Below are positions 62,222 through 64,000 of a DNA stretch of 64,000 bases, piece after piece. The notes beneath the pieces were generated by a model. The model was not told where the DNA came from. It saw only the letters and a list, made by a program, of their open reading frames with translations, and ran no database searches. Source of the DNA: Pseudomonas sp. QS1027 (GTDB lineage: Bacteria > Pseudomonadota > Gammaproteobacteria > Pseudomonadales > Pseudomonadaceae). Position 1 is the first letter of the stretch. Each line of letters begins with the position of its first letter. The DNA lies in contig NZ_PHSU01000008.1 in NCBI RefSeq assembly GCF_002814235.1, forward strand, positions 62,001-126,000. The letters run 5' to 3'. Made by a program: the position numbers and the translations under genes.

Positions 62222-63142
62222 ATGCAAGCAAAAGTAGTGGTGGTGGGCAGCCTCAATATGGACCTGGTCACCCGTGCCGAGCGCTTGCCGCGGGCCGGGG
62301 AGACCCTGGTGGGCCAGTCGTTCGCCACGGTGTCCGGCGGCAAGGGCGCGAACCAGGCCGTGGCGGCCGCGCGTCTGGGCGCCACGGTGTCGATGATGGG
62401 TTGCGTGGGTGACGATGCCTACGGTCCGCAACTGCGCGATGCGTTGTTGGCGGAGGGGATCGATTGCCAGGCGGTCACGGTTGCGCCGGGCGTGTCCAGT
62501 GGCGTCGCGCTGATCGTTGTCGATGACAACAGCCAGAACGCCATTGTGATTGTCGCAGGCGGCAACGGTTGTCTCTCCCCTGAAGTGCTCAAGGGTTTTG
62601 ACGCGGTGCTCCAGGACGTGGATGTGATCATCTGCCAGCTGGAAGTGCCGATGGAAACCGTCGGCTACACGCTCAAGCGTGGGCGTGAGCTGGGCAAGAT
62701 CGTGATCCTCAACCCGGCGCCGGCCAGTGCGCCGCTGCCGGCCGACTGGTACGCGTCGATCGACTACCTGATTCCCAATGAAAGCGAAGCCTCGGCCCTG
62801 AGCGGCCTGCCGGTGGACTCCCTGGAAAGTGCCAAGGCCGCCGCCGCCCAACTGATGGCCGCCGGGGCAGGGAAGGTGATCGTCACCCTCGGCGCCCAGG
62901 GTTCGTTGTTCGCCGATGGCCAGGGTTTTGCGCATTTCCCGGCGCCGAAGGTCAAGGCCCTCGATACCACGGCGGCCGGCGACACCTTTGTCGGTGGTTT
63001 CGCGGCGGCGCTGGCCCAAGGGCAAAGCGAAGCCGAGGCCATTCGCTTCGGCCAGGTCGCGGCGGCGCTGTCGGTGACCCGCGCCGGTGCCCAGCCGTCC
63101 ATTCCCCACTTGTCCGACGTACAAGGTTTCAAATCGCCATGA
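62222..63142 (+). CDS. rbsK: Ribokinase (RbsK)
   Basis: 306 residues. Substrate-side motif [20 protein letters not shown] (GGKGANQA) and ATP/anion-hole motif [20 protein letters not shown] with the catalytic Asp (GD). PfkB-family ribokinase converting ribose to ribose-5-phosphate. It starts 23 bases after rbsR and overlaps rbsD (ATGA). Confidence 0.95.
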   Translation: MQAKVVVVGSLNMDLVTRAERLPRAGETLVGQSFATVSGGKGANQAVAAARLGATVSMMGCVGDDAYGPQLRDALLAEGIDCQAVTVAPGVSSGVALIVVDDNSQNAIVIVAGGNGCLSPEVLKGFDAVLQDVDVIICQLEVPMETVGYTLKRGRELGKIVILNPAPASAPLPADWYASIDYLIPNESEASALSGLPVDSLESAKAAAAQLMAAGAGKVIVTLGAQGSLFADGQGFAHFPAPKVKALDTTAAGDTFVGGFAAALAQGQSEAEAIRFGQVAAALSVTRAGAQPSIPHLSDVQGFKSP

Positions 63143-63543
63143 AAAAGACACCGCTGCTCAATATTGCCCTGTCGCGCCTGATCGCGTCCCTTGGTCACGG
63201 CGACATGGTGGTCATCGGCGACGCCGGCCTGCCGGTCCCGCCGGGTGTGGAACTGATCGACCTGGCCCTGACCCACGGGATCCCCGATTTCGTCAGCACC
63301 TTGCGCACGATACTCAGCGAAATGCAGGTCGAGAGCCATGTGCTGGCCGAGGAAATCCTGCTCAAGCGCCCACCGGCCCTGGAACACCTCGACGCGCTGA
63401 ACGCCGAGGGCGCCTTGGGGCAGCGTCGGCTGCTCAGCCATGAAGAATTCAAAGTGCTCAACCGCAAGGCCAGGGCCGTCATCCGCACCGGCGAATGCCA
63501 GCCTTACTGCAACGTCGTGCTGGTGGCCGGCGTTACGTTCTAA
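63139..63543 (+). CDS. rbsD: D-ribose pyranase (RbsD)
   Basis: 134 residues. [20 protein letters not shown] has the conserved His (SLGHGD) and the Asp; [20 protein letters not shown] and [11 protein letters not shown] close the active site. It interconverts ribopyranose and furanose forms so that RbsK receives its substrate. Confidence 0.93.
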   Translation: MKKTPLLNIALSRLIASLGHGDMVVIGDAGLPVPPGVELIDLALTHGIPDFVSTLRTILSEMQVESHVLAEEILLKRPPALEHLDALNAEGALGQRRLLSHEEFKVLNRKARAVIRTGECQPYCNVVLVAGVTF

Positions 63544-63571
63544 CCTTTCTTTCTCGCACAAGGAGTGCGCT

Positions 63572-64000
63572 ATGCAACGCTATGCTCAGATCTTGCAACG
63601 CTGGTTTCGGAGTCTGCTGATTTTGTCCTTCCTCACGGCTACAGGCGCCCAGGCGGCGGAAAAGATCGACCTGATCATCGACACCGACCCGGGGGCCGAC
63701 GACGTGGTGGCGCTGCTGTTCGCCCTGGCCTCGCCGGAAGAGCTGCATATCCGTGCGCTGACCACCGTGGCCGGCAACGTGCGCCTGGACAAGACCTCGC
63801 GTAATGCCCGCCTGGCCCGCGAGTGGGCAGGGCGCGAAGAGGTGCCTGTGTATGCCGGCGCGCCCAAGCCGCTGCTGCGTACGCCGATCTACGCCGAGAA
63901 TATCCACGGTAAGGAAGGCATCTCCGGCGTCACCGTGCATGAACCCAAGGCGCCTCTGGCCAAGGGCAATGCGGTCAATTACCTGATCGAGACCCTGCGT
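63572..64000 (+). CDS. Nucleoside hydrolase with signal peptide, 3' end outside window
   Basis: 143 codons visible before the window ends. An N-terminal signal (WFRSLLILSFLTATGAQAAE, cleavage at AQA) suggests export. The mature part opens with DLIIDTDPGADDVVALLFAL, the metal-binding DxDPGxDD motif of inosine-uridine-type nucleoside hydrolases, and AGNVRLDKTSRNARLARE. It follows rbsD by 28 bases, so it is probably in the ribose operon. The enzyme would release ribose and a base from nucleosides, in the periplasm if exported, and feed the ribose uptake system. The C-terminal active-site His lies outside the window. Confidence 0.87.
   Translation, partial: MQRYAQILQRWFRSLLILSFLTATGAQAAEKIDLIIDTDPGADDVVALLFALASPEELHIRALTTVAGNVRLDKTSRNARLAREWAGREEVPVYAGAPKPLLRTPIYAENIHGKEGISGVTVHEPKAPLAKGNAVNYLIETLR

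Noticed and set aside
60147-62231. 694-codon minus-strand frame
   Set aside because: Antisense to rbsC and rbsR; His/Gln/Arg-rich shadow composition.

Overview
This window looks like chromosomal DNA of a Pseudomonas, most likely of the P. fluorescens group. The evidence is the high GC content, the several families of Pseudomonas REP palindromes, the genus-typical small families (DUF6124, DUF1654, DUF2790), an OprD-type porin, and the bkdR-bkdA1A2B-lpdV arrangement. No rRNA, tRNA, CRISPR array or complete insertion sequence was seen. All calls come from reading the sequence and the translated frames; no database search or RNA folding was run.

Layout. 1-8.6 kb: the 3' part of a Fic-family AMPylase gene, a lipoprotein glycerophosphodiesterase, a small HTH protein, an aldo/keto reductase divergent from a LysR regulator, a GlxA-type AraC regulator, a methyltransferase-like protein, and a divergent RcnR-like repressor / DmeF-like Co/Ni exporter pair. 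8.8-16.7 kb: a hybrid sensor kinase, two closely related cyclase-family genes (one exported, one cytosolic) flanking a LysR / SDR-type pair, a membrane-anchored BNR-like protein, and a DUF6124 gene behind a long structured leader. 16.9-25.8 kb: two adjacent NitT/TauT/Ssu-type ABC transport units. The first has an AraC regulator, an AhpD-like protein and an acyl-CoA-dehydrogenase-like protein; the second is a fused double permease plus an ATPase with a C-terminal extension, preceded by a strong candidate RNA structure.

26-39 kb: two small genes, then a complete 11-gene type II secretion cluster (gspE to gspD, on the minus strand, mostly with overlapping starts and stops). It ends in a sensor histidine kinase whose start overlaps the gspD stop. 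The secretin carries a lipobox, GspC is short, and GspE has no zinc-binding cysteines. 39.4-43.5 kb: an AT-richer patch with a probable frameshifted gene, DUF2790, an OprD porin and an NCS2 purine/pyrimidine permease. 43.6-49.6 kb: an AlkC-type DNA glycosylase, an XRE-cupin regulator, an old-yellow-enzyme/Fe-S oxidoreductase, an orphan solute-binding protein and a class II aldolase.

49.7-55.4 kb: the branched-chain 2-oxoacid dehydrogenase operon (bkdA1, bkdA2, bkdB, lpdV) with its divergent Lrp-type activator bkdR, then an RsmE-like csrA. 55.9-57.3 kb: a small lipoprotein and a DUF1654-endonuclease I pair behind a good LexA (SOS) box. 57.6-64 kb: a ribose operon (rbsBACRKD) with a recognisable promoter and LacI-type operator, followed by an exported nucleoside hydrolase cut by the window end. 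That last pairing suggests release of ribose from nucleosides in the periplasm followed by uptake and phosphorylation.
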